From: Eubacteriaceae bacterium
Lineage (GTDB): Bacteria > Bacillota > Clostridia > Lachnospirales > Lachnospiraceae
Direction of reading: 5' to 3'
NCBI GenBank assembly: GCA_910574895.1
Contig: CAJTDQ010000001.1
Span: 606,777 to 670,776, forward strand
DNA: 64,000 nt
Shown piece after piece: positions 56,701-64,000 of the stretch (its first letter is position 1; the number at the start of each line of letters is the position of its first letter). The notes under the pieces were generated by a model. That model did no database searches. It saw only the letters and a list, made by a program, of their open reading frames with translations, and was not told the DNA's origin. Both the position numbers and the translations under genes were made by a program.

Positions 56701-58458
56701 ATCTGTTGGGCTATATAAATTAATAGTATCTCCAAACAATTTAATATCCAATGCCACAGCCTCTGATTGTTCTGATTCTAAGTCATCTGCATTTACAGCT
56801 ACAACTTTATAGTAATAGTTGTATACAGAGTCTGTCACTGTATCCTTATATGAATTTGTATCTGTAGTTCCTATTTTTGTATATTCGCTATACTTACCTG
56901 TTGAACGATATACAATATAAGATGTAGCATACTGTGCTTTCTCCCATGATACTGTAATATCCTTTCCTGTATATTGAATATCTAGTCCTGTCGGTACTGC
57001 TGCCATCGGTGATGTCAGTGTTTTTGCACGAAGAACTTCGCTAAAATCTGACTTCACATCTTCTGCGACAGTTACTACTTTATAAAAATATGTTTTTCCT
57101 GCATCTAATCCTTCATCCTTATACATATTTAATACCTGCTCTGAAACTTTAGTATATTCACCATCTTCTGCATCTGCTCTATAAATTTCAAATCCTGTAT
57201 ATAATCCTGATGAAACATTTAGCTGTAATGTAACGGAATCCATTGTTCTCTCTGAAACCACAACCTCTGCTGCTTCCGGCTTTTCGCTATAATTCGCCGG
57301 AAGAACAAATTTAAATTTCTGTGCATCTCCTACCGTTTTTGAATTTGGTTTTAATTTGTTATCGTCTGTTGTATCAACAGTAACATAATTATCACCATTC
57401 GTAGATAAAATTGCGATAGTTCCGTCTGACTGCATTTCTAATTTTACAATCTCCCATCCTGCTGTAGCATTGCCGCCTGTAGCAACCATACCACTCGCCT
57501 GTCCCTGCACAGACTGATTGTTATATGGTGAACGAAGTGCCACATAGCCCGGAAAACGATTATCTGTTCCTGCTGCTGTATAATAAAGTGCTGAATTTGG
57601 CATTGCTTCCACATCATCTAATAAACTGATATCTCCGTTTGCTTTCAATACTTTTGTCGCTTCGTCAATCTGAACTACTTTTCCAGTGCTGACTGACACC
57701 AGGTACATATACTGGGAATGTCTTCTTCCATCTGTCACAATTGGTGTTTTTGTCGTGTCCGGTTCTTCTGTTTTCGTTGTTTCAATTGGTTTTGATTCAT
57801 CTTCCTTTGATGTAGTTTCCTGATTTACAGAAACTGTTTCTCCATCAGATGTCTTTAAATCTTTGTCTGTATCCAAAACCGCAGCCTCCAATATCTGCAT
57901 TCCATACTGAGGTGTCTGCGGATAATAAATTCTTACATATCTTACTGCCCCTGACACATTCGACACATCGTCAATCGTCATTCTCTCTTCATCCAACTGT
58001 GTGTTTTCTCTCTCTGCTACCGTAGTGAAATTCTCACCATCTACAGAATACTGCACACTGTATGGTCTGCCAACTACTGATGCAATTGTCTGATTTACTG
58101 TTCCGTACCGATACTGTACCACTACCTTGTCTATAGTAGATGCATCATATGTATCACCTAAATCAATTGTTGCATAACTTTCTTCATTATAATTCCAGCC
58201 CTGCTTTGAAATCGTCACCTGTATTGCTGCATCCTGTGCCCCTAATACACCATCCGTTAATCTGGATAAATCTCCCTCCACTGCTGCCGGGTATGCTGTA
58301 GACTGCTTGTTTAAAACTACATTATACTCCGCACTGGCAATCATATCTGCCAAAGATGTTTCTTCGGCATTGGTCTTATCATGATATACACTAATAGATG
58401 TAACCACTAATGCAAGACTCAATATGACTGCAATTAATTTGGAAATTTTATTTTTCAT
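53758..58458 (-). CDS. Secreted beta-helix plus GH128 beta-1,3-glucanase fusion
   Basis: 1566 residues; AAAGGAGGG precedes the ATG. Order: signal peptide 1 to about 32; discoidin (F5/8C) about 35-195; Thr/Glu linker; a beta-trefoil-like region about 240-390 (two ALRSPYNNQSV-type units); two Fn3 domains about 395-575; a large right-handed beta-helix-like region about 585-1125 (FKPGVYDINTI, NLILTPGLYDIDSPLKV, IILGLGLATI); GH128 barrel about 1150-1400 with TSWVYNWG, YVPMIWGQW, LLAFNEPD near 1233 and PIWITEIG near 1324 (two catalytic Glu); Thr-rich linker; and the very basic Fn3-like tail about 1465-1566. The GH128 part is confident; the beta-helix may be a second glucan-active or binding module (GH55-like by fold), which is inference. 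It faces an AraC gene. Confidence 0.88.
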   Translation of the reverse strand: MKNKISKLIAVILSLALVVTSISVYHDKTNAEETSLADMIASAEYNVVLNKQSTAYPAAVEGDLSRLTDGVLGAQDAAIQVTISKQGWNYNEESYATIDLGDTYDASTIDKVVVQYRYGTVNQTIASVVGRPYSVQYSVDGENFTTVAERENTQLDEERMTIDDVSNVSGAVRYVRIYYPQTPQYGMQILEAAVLDTDKDLKTSDGETVSVNQETTSKEDESKPIETTKTEEPDTTKTPIVTDGRRHSQYMYLVSVSTGKVVQIDEATKVLKANGDISLLDDVEAMPNSALYYTAAGTDNRFPGYVALRSPYNNQSVQGQASGMVATGGNATAGWEIVKLEMQSDGTIAILSTNGDNYVTVDTTDDNKLKPNSKTVGDAQKFKFVLPANYSEKPEAAEVVVSERTMDSVTLQLNVSSGLYTGFEIYRADAEDGEYTKVSEQVLNMYKDEGLDAGKTYFYKVVTVAEDVKSDFSEVLRAKTLTSPMAAVPTGLDIQYTGKDITVSWEKAQYATSYIVYRSTGKYSEYTKIGTTDTNSYKDTVTDSVYNYYYKVVAVNADDLESEQSEAVALDIKLFGDTINLYSPTDDVSVINKEIKAISDEMMPAAKSEFSENRYAIAFKPGVYDINTINVGFYTQVLGLGATPLDVSIKNINVDSCGGENTLINFWRGVENLSVMTGKDDAEVKWGTSQAAPLRRMYVQGKLHFDDIGKTASGGYVSDTYTTGQMGSWSQQQFFVRNSVMTGGWYDGCWNMVFVGCENAPQTTENWGSATYQSYTNIEKTEIVREKPFLYLDDNGEYQVFVPGIRKDSAGISWSENNMGEGTSVSIDKFYIAKAETDNADTMNQALAEGKNLILTPGLYDIDSPLKVDNADTIILGLGLATITCTNEETAIKVADVDGVSIAGIIAEAGQPGSKSLIEMGSEDSSADHSSNPSWFSDVYVRVGGYSVGSCEKGIVINSNNVIGDHFWLWRADHGAGAKWDGAKCDTGLEVNGDNVNVYGLFCEHFQKHQTVWNGENGKMYFYQSELPYDVPTQAEWMSNNGTKNGYASYKVADYVQNHEAYGLGVYEVFIYTGEKMNLASAIEVSAGTKVFHACTNHLSGDNTNSGTITHVVNETGGSVGKGITQQGAKVGIDYYPEDASVETPASVSTKKGVASWWYAANDPNKDVSVLKKVGTSWVYNWGTTKETAQKAQNENIEYVPMIWGQWDVNDSKIAELKEGKESGLYKNLLAFNEPDLSDQSNMTVEKALELWPKLEETGLRLGSPAGAAAEDAWVAEFMEKAKEKGYRVDFLTVHVYQDFTHPESVNQLKAALERLYAKYQIPIWITEIGNVDVSTQWWGYKLYEPMSHVNATKYITDMGNMLESLDFVERYSWFVDHSSNTSGTEYTRLFDVSTNELTPEGEAYKAIRKADDKPIETTIPDTDETTTPEEVTTPNISGETTTAGGETTKASGGDKVTTTAPTNVKRPARVKIKKVTSPKKRRVKIRLKKVTGAVGYKIQISLSKKFKKGKKYKTKTYYTKKLKFIIKKKLKSKKRYYVRVKAYKLVKGKKLYSRKWSKRKKIKIK

Positions 58459-58546
58459 TTGTATGCCCTCCTTTAACTTTTTGTACGTTAATTCTATTTT
58501 ATAAAAATACTTTTATTTTGTATATTGACAATTCTATTCAATTTCC

Positions 58547-58575
58547 TTGACCATTTATGACCTTGTTGATATATT
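58547..58575 (+). promoter_or_regulatory. Promoter of the AraC gene
   Basis: TTGACC (58547-58552), 17-nt spacer, TATATT (58570-58575). An imperfect palindrome TTGTATATTGACAA (58518-58531) lies between the two divergent genes and could be a regulator site. Confidence 0.65.
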
Positions 58576-58607
58576 AATCTTATCAATACATAAAAAGGAT
58601 GTTTATT

Positions 58608-59651
58608 ATGGATACAAACGAATTACTAGATGAATTAAAGAAATTTAATGAACATGAATTGTTTTATAAAGACTATTATAATGCAAAACAAGGAGAAAAC
58701 TTTCAGGAATATTTAGGAAATCTGGATAAAGAATACATTAAGGAACAATTTTTGATTGTTCCTGAAATAGAAGGAGGATTTATGCCTGATTCAATTGGTG
58801 ATGACGCTTTCTTTTTTGACGATAATGATAAGAATAATGTTATATTAAGCAAGCATAACAGATATACTCCTGTCTTTTCCCACCAACACCAGTTTTTCGA
58901 ACTGGCTTATGTTCTCCAGGGCTTTTGTGAACAGACAACCGGACACAATCACTTTAAATTAAATGAAGGAGATCTTTGTCTGATTTCCCCCTACACCAAA
59001 CATTCCATCGGTGTCTTTGATGACAGCCTTGTAATTAATATTTTAATACGTGGCAGTACTTTTGAAGATATCTTTTACACGACGCTAAAAGACAAAAATA
59101 AACTTTCCTCATTTTTTAACAATTCTTTATATACGAAAAATTATAATGCACATTTAATTATTTCTTCGGGGAAAGATTCTTTTATTAAAAATCATATTTT
59201 ATCAATGTTTATTGAAAATATGGAGAAGAAAAAATACTATGAAAACATTCTGAACAGCGGTCTGATGATATTATTATCGAAACTTTTGCAAAATTATGAG
59301 GATACGATACAACTGCCGGTAGAAACGCAAAAAAGTTCTGCTGCTTTTTCTGATATTATGGCATATATTGACGAAAACTACCAGACAGTATCATTGAGTG
59401 ATATTGCAGATAAATTTCATTTTTCTACTGCATACTGCTCAAGATTAATTAAGAAGCATACCGGAAAATCTTTTACCCAGCTACAACAGGCAATCCGCTT
59501 TCGCAAGGCATGTTTTTTTCTTGAAAACACCAACAAATCCATTGCCGAAATCAGCGAGCTCATCGGATTTAACAATGTGGAACACTTTAACCGGCTTTTC
59601 AAAAAAATATATGCATCTACACCCGGACAATACAGAAAAGAAAAGAATTAA
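58608..59651 (+). CDS. AraC-family regulator with cupin sensor domain
   Basis: 347 residues from ATG 58608: AAAGGA lies 8 nt upstream, whereas ATG 58599 is fused to that site. N-terminal extension about 1-75, cupin-like arm about 80-160 (HQHQFFELAYVLQGFCEQT, LNEGDLCLISPYTKHSIG), and a C-terminal pair of helix-turn-helix motifs about 245-345 (VSLSDIADKFHFSTAYCSRLIKKHTG, SIAEISELIGFNNVEHFNRLFKK) ending in the usual TPGQYRK. Such proteins respond to sugars. Its divergent neighbour is the 1566-residue glucanase, so glucan-fragment control of that gene, and maybe of the others, is a reasonable inference. Confidence 0.93.
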   Translation: MDTNELLDELKKFNEHELFYKDYYNAKQGENFQEYLGNLDKEYIKEQFLIVPEIEGGFMPDSIGDDAFFFDDNDKNNVILSKHNRYTPVFSHQHQFFELAYVLQGFCEQTTGHNHFKLNEGDLCLISPYTKHSIGVFDDSLVINILIRGSTFEDIFYTTLKDKNKLSSFFNNSLYTKNYNAHLIISSGKDSFIKNHILSMFIENMEKKKYYENILNSGLMILLSKLLQNYEDTIQLPVETQKSSAAFSDIMAYIDENYQTVSLSDIADKFHFSTAYCSRLIKKHTGKSFTQLQQAIRFRKACFFLENTNKSIAEISELIGFNNVEHFNRLFKKIYASTPGQYRKEKN

Positions 59652-59655
59652 TATA

Positions 59656-59702
59656 AAAGTGAAAAAAATGTAACCATAAAACGGCTACATCTTTTTCACT
59701 TT
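59656..59702. terminator. Bidirectional terminator between araC-type gene and hisA
   Basis: AAAGTGAAAAA/TTTTTCACTTT with inner ATGTA/TACAT pairing. It overlaps the last codons of hisA. Confidence 0.8.
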
Positions 59703-60452
59703 CTCATAAGGCAAATATCCTCCAAACAAATCCAAGGCACTTCCTATTGTATAATCTATTTTTCCCTGAGAGAGTTTTTTGAATCTCTCAATATTTTCAA
59801 GAGATGCAATCCCTCCTGCATATGTAATTTTAATTTTATCAAAACCGGATATTATTTTTATCAATTCCTCTTCCATACCACTTCCGGTTCCTTCCACATC
59901 TACTCCATGAATTAAAAATTCATCACAATATGCAGATAATTTTTCTAACAATTCTATTGTGACTGTTTCTTCCGTAAATTTCTGCCATCTGTCCGTAACA
60001 ATATAATATTGACTGCCTCTTTTTCTACAGCTCAAGTCTAAAACAATATGCTCTTTCCCCACTGCCTGCACCAGTTTTTCAAGATTCTCATAATTGATTT
60101 TTCCATTTTTAAATACAAAGGATGTTACAATTACGTGCGTCGCCCCTGCTTCTATCCATGACACAGCATTCTTGTCATTAACACCACCGCCAATCTGCAT
60201 TCCTCCCGGATAAGCCATTAATGCCCGGACAGCCTGTTGCTTTGTCATTTCAAAATATTCCGAGTCTACAGCATTGAGCAAAATAATATGCCCCCCTATG
60301 AGTCCATCCTTTTGATATAGTTTTGCAAACTCTGCTGCACTTTTCCCTGAAACAAAGTTTTCCTGTGCCTGGTTTCCTTCATCTTTCAAGCTGCCTCCCA
60401 CTAATTGTTTTACCTTTCCGTTATGAATATCTATACATGGTCTGAATTTCAT
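59685..60452 (-). CDS. hisA: HisA, eukaryotic-type ProFAR isomerase
   Basis: 255 residues. It matches the fungal/plant His6-type enzyme more than bacterial HisA: KFRPCIDIHNGKVKQLVGG, LQ-type IGGGVNDKNAVSWIEAGATHVIVTSFVFKNG, IVLDLSCRKRG, DEFLIHGVDVEGTGSGMEEELI, TYAGGIASLENIERFKKLSQGKIDYTIGSALDLFGG. The two catalytic Asp (CIDIHNG start and DVEG) are present. It would isomerise ProFAR to PRFAR in histidine synthesis. No other his gene lies in the window. Stand-alone location between a regulator and an ABC transporter. Confidence 0.9.
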   Translation of the reverse strand: MKFRPCIDIHNGKVKQLVGGSLKDEGNQAQENFVSGKSAAEFAKLYQKDGLIGGHIILLNAVDSEYFEMTKQQAVRALMAYPGGMQIGGGVNDKNAVSWIEAGATHVIVTSFVFKNGKINYENLEKLVQAVGKEHIVLDLSCRKRGSQYYIVTDRWQKFTEETVTIELLEKLSAYCDEFLIHGVDVEGTGSGMEEELIKIISGFDKIKITYAGGIASLENIERFKKLSQGKIDYTIGSALDLFGGYLPYEKVKKM

Positions 60453-60539
60453 TTAACTGCTCCTATAAAGTTTTTTCTTCACTATCATATATCATATTTT
60501 TATTTTTTTCAAATAAGTATAACTGTTCAATAGCATTTG

Positions 60540-60568
60540 TTGTAATGAGAAACATATTATTGTATACT
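60540..60568 (+). promoter_or_regulatory. Promoter of the ABC transporter operon
   Basis: TTGTAA (60540-60545), 17-nt spacer, TATACT (60563-60568), about 57 nt before the ATPase start. Confidence 0.6.
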
Positions 60569-60625
60569 TAACATAATTGTGATTTTTTAAACGTCACATA
60601 ATTTTACAAAGAAAGGACGAAAAAT

Positions 60626-61384
60626 ATGTTAAAAGCTGAAAATTTAAAAAAAGAATTTGTCCGATATAATTCTAAAAAGAAAAAAGAAAAATTCTTTGCC
60701 AATAAAGGAATTTCTTTTACTGCTGATGAGGGAGAAATTTTAGGAATTTTAGGACCAAACGGTGCGGGAAAAACCACACTACTCAGAATGATTGGAGGTA
60801 TTCTTGAACCAAGTGCCGGCTCTATTGATATTGATGGATTAAATTACAAAGATAATGCTATAGAAATCAAAAAGAATATTGCCTATTTATCAGGAAATAC
60901 AAAAATCTACAACTCAATTTCAACATATGAATTATTAAAAATGTGTTGTGATTTTTATGATGTTGACAAACAACTCATCGAAGAACGCATTACAGAAATT
61001 TCTGAAATTCTAAATATGAAAGACTTTTTGCATCAGAAAATTGAAAGTTTATCAACCGGTCAGACTCAGAGAGTTAATATTGCCAGATGTATGGTGCATA
61101 ATCCCAAATATTATATTTTAGATGAAGCAACCAGTGGTCTTGACATTATTTCCAGTCAGATTATTTTGGACTTTATTAAAAATGAAAAGAAAAAGGGAAA
61201 AACTATTCTGTATTCTACTCATTATATGGAAGAAGCAGAAAATATTTGTGACAATGTAGTTATGATTAATAAAGGAAATGTTATTAAAACCGGTACGCCG
61301 GAACAAATAAAAAAAGAAACTGAAACAACAAATTTGCGTGATGCATTCTTTGCTTTGATTGGAGGTGTTTCTGATGAGCAATAA
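60626..61384 (+). CDS. ABC transporter ATP-binding protein, NatA-like
   Basis: 252 residues; GAAAGGACG precedes the ATG. Walker A GPNGAGKTTLL, signature LSTGQTQRVNIARCM (TGQ variant of SGGQ), Walker B YYILDEATSGLD and switch His in STHYMEEAENI. With the next gene it makes a two-gene exporter of the NatAB type (Na+ or drug efflux in relatives); substrate is not readable. It overlaps the permease start by 11 nt. Confidence 0.9.
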   Translation: MLKAENLKKEFVRYNSKKKKEKFFANKGISFTADEGEILGILGPNGAGKTTLLRMIGGILEPSAGSIDIDGLNYKDNAIEIKKNIAYLSGNTKIYNSISTYELLKMCCDFYDVDKQLIEERITEISEILNMKDFLHQKIESLSTGQTQRVNIARCMVHNPKYYILDEATSGLDIISSQIILDFIKNEKKKGKTILYSTHYMEEAENICDNVVMINKGNVIKTGTPEQIKKETETTNLRDAFFALIGGVSDEQ

Positions 61385-62522
61385 AATTATAAGTATTTTA
61401 AAAAAAGAACTCCGGGAAATGTTTCGTGATAAAAAATCACTTTCTATGATGCTTTTGACCCCAATTATGATTCCTTTAATGATTCTTGGAATGTCAGCAT
61501 TATTTGAATCCCAAGTGAATACACCTGTAGATGATTATAATCGTATCGGTTTTAATTATGAAATGAATGACATTGAAGAGAATCTTGCTGCATCTATGGA
61601 TATCAAAGTCATTCACGGAAACACCAAGGATTTAAAAGAAAAATATTCTAAAGAAGAGATTGATTTATATGTAACAAAAGACGGAAATACATATACAATT
61701 AATGGTGATGATAATGACACTACTTCAAGAGCATCTGCCCTTGTAAATTCATACTTTACAGCCTATAAAGAGTCATTGCAAAACAGTTATCTGCAAAAAA
61801 ACAAAATTAAACCAGATGAGGTAATCAATATTATTACTGTAAAAGAAAACCTCTCCACAGAACAGAACTTTTTTGGAAATTATATAACCAATTATTCATT
61901 TTTATTTATAATCATGGCAATAGCAATTTCTGCAATGTACCCTGCTACGGATACAACTGCCGGCGAGAAGGAACGTGGTACTCTGGAGACCCTTCTGACT
62001 TTCCCAATAAAGGGACGGGATATTATCGTTGGAAAATATCTCAGTGTAACATTCTCTTCAATACTTACCGGAATATTTAGTTTAATTTTAACTATTGTTG
62101 CTCTGTTGGCAGCCAACAATATGTTTGAAATTTACAAAGACGCAGATTTAATGATGTCTCCGACAGGAATTATTTTTGCTACAATTGTTATTATTGCATA
62201 TTCCTTCCTTATTAGTGGATTAAATATTGCAGTGGCAAGCAAATGTAAAACATTCAAAGAAGCGCAGAGTGCTCTTACTCCTGTTATGTTTATCTCATTT
62301 TTCCCTGGTATGATTGCATTTTTAATCAATCTGAAAACCAGTGCATTACTGTCGCTGATACCATTTTTAAACTATACTCTGATTTTTACAGACATTACAA
62401 ACGGAAATGTAAATTATACCAATATTTTCCTTATGCTGCTTTCTACGATTGCAATTATCATTGTAGTACTTGGTATTATTATCAGACAGTATAAATCAGA
62501 AAAAATACTCTTTACAAATTAA
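61374..62522 (+). CDS. ABC transporter permease, NatB-like
   Basis: 382 residues from ATG 61374 (GGAGGTG 6 nt upstream, inside the ATPase gene). One helix near the N-terminus (about 20-42), a large external loop about 45-175, then five helices. Conserved ABC-2 phrase TAGEKERGTLETLLTFPIKGRDIIVGKYLS, typical of NatB-type permeases. Translationally coupled to the ATPase. Confidence 0.9.
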   Translation: MSNKIISILKKELREMFRDKKSLSMMLLTPIMIPLMILGMSALFESQVNTPVDDYNRIGFNYEMNDIEENLAASMDIKVIHGNTKDLKEKYSKEEIDLYVTKDGNTYTINGDDNDTTSRASALVNSYFTAYKESLQNSYLQKNKIKPDEVINIITVKENLSTEQNFFGNYITNYSFLFIIMAIAISAMYPATDTTAGEKERGTLETLLTFPIKGRDIIVGKYLSVTFSSILTGIFSLILTIVALLAANNMFEIYKDADLMMSPTGIIFATIVIIAYSFLISGLNIAVASKCKTFKEAQSALTPVMFISFFPGMIAFLINLKTSALLSLIPFLNYTLIFTDITNGNVNYTNIFLMLLSTIAIIIVVLGIIIRQYKSEKILFTN

Positions 62523-62553
62523 AGTATAGGTACTATCCTTTAACTTTGTTACG

Positions 62554-62590
62554 AAAGGGGCTGTCGGGAAATACTTCCCGCAGCCCCTTT
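62554..62590. terminator. Bidirectional terminator
   Basis: AAAGGGGCTG/CAGCCCCTTT with inner CGGGAA/TTCCCG (one bulged T). It separates the ABC permease (plus) and the sulfhydrylase (minus). Confidence 0.85.
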
Positions 62591-62607
62591 GTAGCATAAT
62601 ACTCTTT

Positions 62608-63882
62608 TTAGGCGTTTAATGCCTGTTCTAAATCTGCAATAATATCCTCTGCATCTTCTATTCCTACAGAAAATCTAATCAAATCAGGCTGTACTCCTGC
62701 CTCAATCAACTGTTCTTCTGTTAACTGTCTGTGTGTATGACTTGCAGGATGTAATACACATGATCTGGCGTCTGCCACATGCGTTACGATAGCAACAAAT
62801 TTTAAGCTGTCCATAAACTTAATAGATGCTTCCCGTCCACCTTTAATACCAAATGTAAGCACACCACAAGTTCCATTCGGCATATATTTCTGTGCCCTCT
62901 CATAATATTTGTCACCTTTTAGTCCCGGATAATTTACCCAGGCAACTTTATCATTATTTGACAACCACTCTGCCACTTTTAATGCATTCTCACAATGTCT
63001 CGGCATTCTCAAATGAAGTGTTTCCAAGCCTACATTTAAAAGAAATGCATTCATTGGGGATGGTATGGAGCCAAGATCTCTCATAACCTGGGCTGTAGCC
63101 TTTGTGATATATCCTGCCCTACCAAAATCCTTCGCATAAATCAAACCATGATATGACTCATCAGGTTCTGTCATTCCTGGAAATTTTTCCTGATTTTTCG
63201 TCCAGTCAAAATTACCACTGTCTACAATCGCTCCACCGACAGACATTGCATGACCATCCATATATTTTGTTGTAGAATGTGTAACAATATCTACACCAAA
63301 CTCAAAAGGTCTGCAATTAATTGGAGTCGGAAATGTATTATCCACAATCAATGGTACACCATGTGAATGAGCAGCCTGTGCAAACTTTTCAAAATCCAAA
63401 ACTACATTTGTGGGATTAGAAACAGACTCTCCAAAAACACATTTTGTATTTGGCTGGAATAATTTATCCAATTCCTCTATAGTTATCTCCGGATCAACAA
63501 AAGTCACATCAACCCCCATCTTTTTCATAGTAACACCAAATAAATTATAAGTACCACCATATACGTTAGATGAACAGATAAAATGGTCTCCTGCCTCGCA
63601 GATATTAAATACTGCATAGAAATTTGCTGCCTGACCTGAAGATGTAAGCATTGCTGCCACACCTCCCTCTAATTCACAAATTTTTGCTGCCACAGCATCA
63701 TTCGTAGGATTTTGCAGTCTGGTATAAAAATAACCGGTATCCTCCAAATCAAACAATCTTCCCATCTGCTCTGATGTATCATACTTAAATGTTGTACTCT
63801 GATAAATCGGAAGCACTCTCGGCTCTCCTTTTTTCGGTTTCCAGCCTCCCTGTACACAAATTGTTCCTTTATTATTGCTCAT
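62608..63882 (-). CDS. metY: O-acetylhomoserine sulfhydrylase
   Basis: 424 residues. Cys/Met-metabolism PLP enzyme: TTFKYDTSEQMGRLFDLED, FYTRLQNPTNDAVA, SSGQAANFYAVFNI, and the PLP Lys in THSTTKYMDGHAMSVGG. Its length of 424, with the extended middle region (DESYHGLIYAKDFG), fits OAH sulfhydrylase rather than the shorter MetB/MetC enzymes. It makes homocysteine from O-acetylhomoserine and sulfide. Single gene; GGAG precedes the ATG. A strong palindrome lies upstream. A methionine-gamma-lyase-like side activity is possible. Confidence 0.9.
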   Translation of the reverse strand: MSNNKGTICVQGGWKPKKGEPRVLPIYQSTTFKYDTSEQMGRLFDLEDTGYFYTRLQNPTNDAVAAKICELEGGVAAMLTSSGQAANFYAVFNICEAGDHFICSSNVYGGTYNLFGVTMKKMGVDVTFVDPEITIEELDKLFQPNTKCVFGESVSNPTNVVLDFEKFAQAAHSHGVPLIVDNTFPTPINCRPFEFGVDIVTHSTTKYMDGHAMSVGGAIVDSGNFDWTKNQEKFPGMTEPDESYHGLIYAKDFGRAGYITKATAQVMRDLGSIPSPMNAFLLNVGLETLHLRMPRHCENALKVAEWLSNNDKVAWVNYPGLKGDKYYERAQKYMPNGTCGVLTFGIKGGREASIKFMDSLKFVAIVTHVADARSCVLHPASHTHRQLTEEQLIEAGVQPDLIRFSVGIEDAEDIIADLEQALNA

Positions 63883-63950
63883 AATGTATCTCCTTATATA
63901 ATAAATTTAGGTTGATAAAGGTAACCTATAACCCTTTATTAACTGTATAT

Positions 63951-63973
63951 TTATACAAGTCATTCTTGTATAA
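63951..63973 (-). promoter_or_regulatory. Palindrome upstream of metY
   Basis: TTATACAAG and CTTGTATAA are separated by 5 nt, about 70 nt before the metY start. It could be an operator for a sulfur regulator (CymR-like or other). No SAM riboswitch fold is visible in the available 118 nt. Confidence 0.4.
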
Positions 63974-64000
63974 TACCTTTATTAGATAGAGTGACATCGT

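Noticed and set aside
60453..60625. Small RNA or ORF between hisA and the ABC operon
   Set aside because: Only the operon promoter is supported; no hairpin-terminated transcript or coding start was seen.
63883..64000. SAM riboswitch or T-box before metY
   Set aside because: The 118 nt available show only a simple palindrome; none of the conserved S-box or T-box sequence is seen. A longer leader could lie past the edge.

Overview
The window is low-GC chromosome of an endospore-forming member of the Clostridia, most likely a Lachnospiraceae gut or rumen bacterium. The evidence is the division and wall cluster mraZ-rsmH-ftsL-pbp-pbp-mraY-murD-ftsW-ftsQ-ftsZ, the sporulation cassette spoIIGA-sigE-sigG, the run priA-def-fmt-yugP-rsmB-rlmN-prpC-prkC-rsgA-rpe, strong AGGAGG ribosome sites, and large secreted proteins ending in a very basic Fn3-like module. 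I do not name a species.

Layout. 1-6115 holds secreted carbohydrate-binding proteins (one cut by the window edge), a secreted GH128 beta-1,3-glucanase and an OB-fold single-strand DNA-binding protein. 6225-10313 holds a 2-hydroxyacid dehydrogenase, efp, a fused aroD-aroK gene and a divergent aroE. 10370-14106 holds yqeG, nrdR, a ylmC/ymxH-type gene, sigG, sigE and spoIIGA. 14310-21344 is one 2344-residue secreted GH81 glucanase sitting between spoIIGA and ftsZ. 21636-32765 is the division/murein cluster. 33013-36476 holds lgt, a divergent ychF, a repeat element and a Fic protein. 36500-47674 is the translation/kinase operon. 47733-53637 holds folD, fhs, ftsK/spoIIIE and a tepA-like ClpP-fold gene. 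53758-59651 is a second giant glucanase (beta-helix plus GH128) with a divergent AraC regulator. 59685-63882 holds a eukaryotic-type hisA, a NatAB-like ABC exporter and an O-acetylhomoserine sulfhydrylase.

How the parts fit. Housekeeping genes for division, peptidoglycan synthesis, sporulation entry, translation and C1 metabolism form the backbone. Six exported proteins are scattered through it, three with catalytic modules for beta-1,3-glucan (GH81, GH128 twice) and three that look like bare binding modules. Four of the six visibly share the same lysine-rich C-terminal module, so they look like one dispersed surface system against callose, fungal/yeast or cereal-type glucan, perhaps controlled by the AraC protein.

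Most notable points: spoIIGA aligns with its family only if translation starts at an AUA codon, just behind a good ribosome site and a textbook Spo0A-type promoter; a good sigmaF-type promoter precedes sigG and fixes its start; aroD and aroK are fused; hisA is of the eukaryotic type; and three intergenic clusters of nested perfect hairpins bounded by or containing GCATGG-type inverted repeats lie at gene 3' ends. Several starts were moved to the codon that has a proper ribosome site; three of these are TTG. I saw no tRNA, rRNA, CRISPR array, transposase or phage gene.
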